Assembly: GCA_041650795.1 (NCBI GenBank)
Contig: JBAZKK010000006.1
Location: forward strand, 1 to 48,708
From: JBAZKK01 sp041650795
GTDB lineage: Bacteria; Omnitrophota; Gorgyraeia; Gygaellales; Profunditerraquicolaceae
Direction: 5' to 3'
Length of the DNA stretch: 48,708 nt
Under the pieces are notes generated by a model. The model was not told the origin of the DNA and did no database searches. It was given only the letters and a program-made list of their open reading frames with translations. Positions 48,396-48,708 of this stretch are shown one piece after another. Position numbers and translations under genes: made by a program. Within the stretch, counting starts at the first letter, position 1. Every line of letters begins with the position of its first letter.

Positions 48396-48544
48396 TAAAG
48401 TTTCCCCTTTTTAGACTTTCTCGTTTTATCCATAGCCCCCATATGAATATGGCAATAGGCCTCATGATTATAGATGCTTAAGGTATGGCCGCAATGCGGG
48501 AACTTGCACTTTCTGCCTTTACCTGAAGTCTTTACTTTTTTGAT
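48395..48544 (-). CDS. Small zinc-ribbon-like ORF (49 aa) with non-standard start
   Basis: A frame of about 49 codons ending TAATG at the helicase start. The middle has C13-x4-C18-x12-C31-x2-H34 (RKCKFPHCGHTLSIYNHEAYCHIH), suitable for one zinc, and a Lys-rich end. No ATG, GTG or TTG precedes the motif. The strong ribosome site GAGGAG is placed 5 bases before an in-frame ATC (48544). Either a rare start codon is used or the sequence has an error. It overlaps the end of the previous gene by 13 bases. Confidence 0.5.
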   Translation of the reverse strand: MKKVKTSGKGRKCKFPHCGHTLSIYNHEAYCHIHMGAMDKTRKSKKGKL

Positions 48545-48708
48545 ATTTTCTCCTCGCAGGTTACGGCTAATTTTTCCAAGGCAGCGCGCGCTCCGTCTAC
48601 CAATTCGGCGATCAGCCGTTTGACTGAAATAATTTTTTTAATGCGGTAGGCGTTGCTTCCGCACATTGCAAACCCTCTGTCCAGATCTCCTCTGGAGGCA
48701 TTGATCAG
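48532..48708 (-). CDS. C-terminal end of a nitronate monooxygenase-like protein (partial)
   Basis: The last 58 codons of a gene that enters from the right edge. RGFAMCGSNAYRIKKIISV is the usual C-terminal motif of nitronate monooxygenase/2-nitropropane dioxygenase-like flavoproteins (TIM barrel), followed by a helical end (KRLIAELVDGARAALEKL). The active part lies outside the window, so substrate and subgroup cannot be told. Confidence 0.7.
   Translation of the reverse strand: MINASRGDLDRGFAMCGSNAYRIKKIISVKRLIAELVDGARAALEKLAVTCEEKISKK

Overview
The window is a densely coded 48.7 kb stretch of a Gram-negative bacterial chromosome. Outer-membrane functions are frequent: an OprB-like porin, a TolC-type channel, an Mce/Mla lipid transporter and several lipobox proteins. 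Energy metabolism looks anaerobic: a ferredoxin-linked [NiFe] hydrogenase and superoxide reductase rather than superoxide dismutase. No rRNA, tRNA, CRISPR array, IS element or prophage was recognised. My best guess is an uncultured anaerobe of the Omnitrophota/PVC type, or a deltaproteobacterium-like lineage; this rests on gene content only and is weakly held. Only radC and a CPA2 antiporter lie on the plus strand. No gap longer than about 300 bases lacks a gene.

Region 1 (1-11.3 kb): a SIMPL-domain protein, a GYD-domain protein and a 12-gene operon read right to left from a promoter near 11.3 kb. The operon encodes three antiporter-like subunits, J-, K-, A-, B-, C-, D-, H- and I-like subunits, and a HycI-type protease. 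This is the whole membrane and Q-module core of complex I, including a NuoA-like protein. However, the large subunit keeps both [NiFe] cysteine pairs and the protease-processed tail, and the small subunit has the hydrogenase CxxC. It should couple ferredoxin oxidation and H2 evolution to ion pumping.

Region 2 (11.3-18.8 kb): an osmoadaptation block transcribed as MscS channel, membrane-receptor/OtsA fusion, OtsB, DUF5752 protein, TreT-like glycosyltransferase, 44-residue membrane protein, OprB-like porin. A near-consensus promoter with a perfect palindrome between -35 and -10 precedes mscS.

Region 3 (18.8-27.3 kb): an M50 protease, a short pyruvate kinase, a P3A proton ATPase, an orphan Cache sensor, a ferredoxin and a hemerythrin. 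These are followed by an oxygen/iron set (desulforedoxin-like mini-protein, superoxide reductase, ferritin-like protein) and two lipoproteins.

Region 4 (27.3-41.9 kb): radC, an XRE regulator with a probable operator, a CPA2 antiporter with CBS domains, an AsmA-Mla/Mce lipid transport operon, and an ABC-2 efflux operon. The first efflux gene fuses a winged helix-turn-helix to a TolC channel and is preceded by a consensus promoter inside a 14-bp inverted repeat.

Region 5 (41.9-48.7 kb): a small membrane protein, a DNA-repair-type radical SAM protein behind a terminator-like leader, PII and ammonium transporter genes, a small membrane protein, a sirtuin, a YvlD-type membrane protein, a DEAD-box helicase, a tiny zinc-binding ORF without a standard start codon, and the end of a nitronate monooxygenase gene. 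A nested palindromic repeat of about 57-59 bp occurs at two intergenic sites 27 kb apart. Several small genes (12575-12709, 25017-25178, 48395-48544) were found by translating the intergenic DNA by hand.
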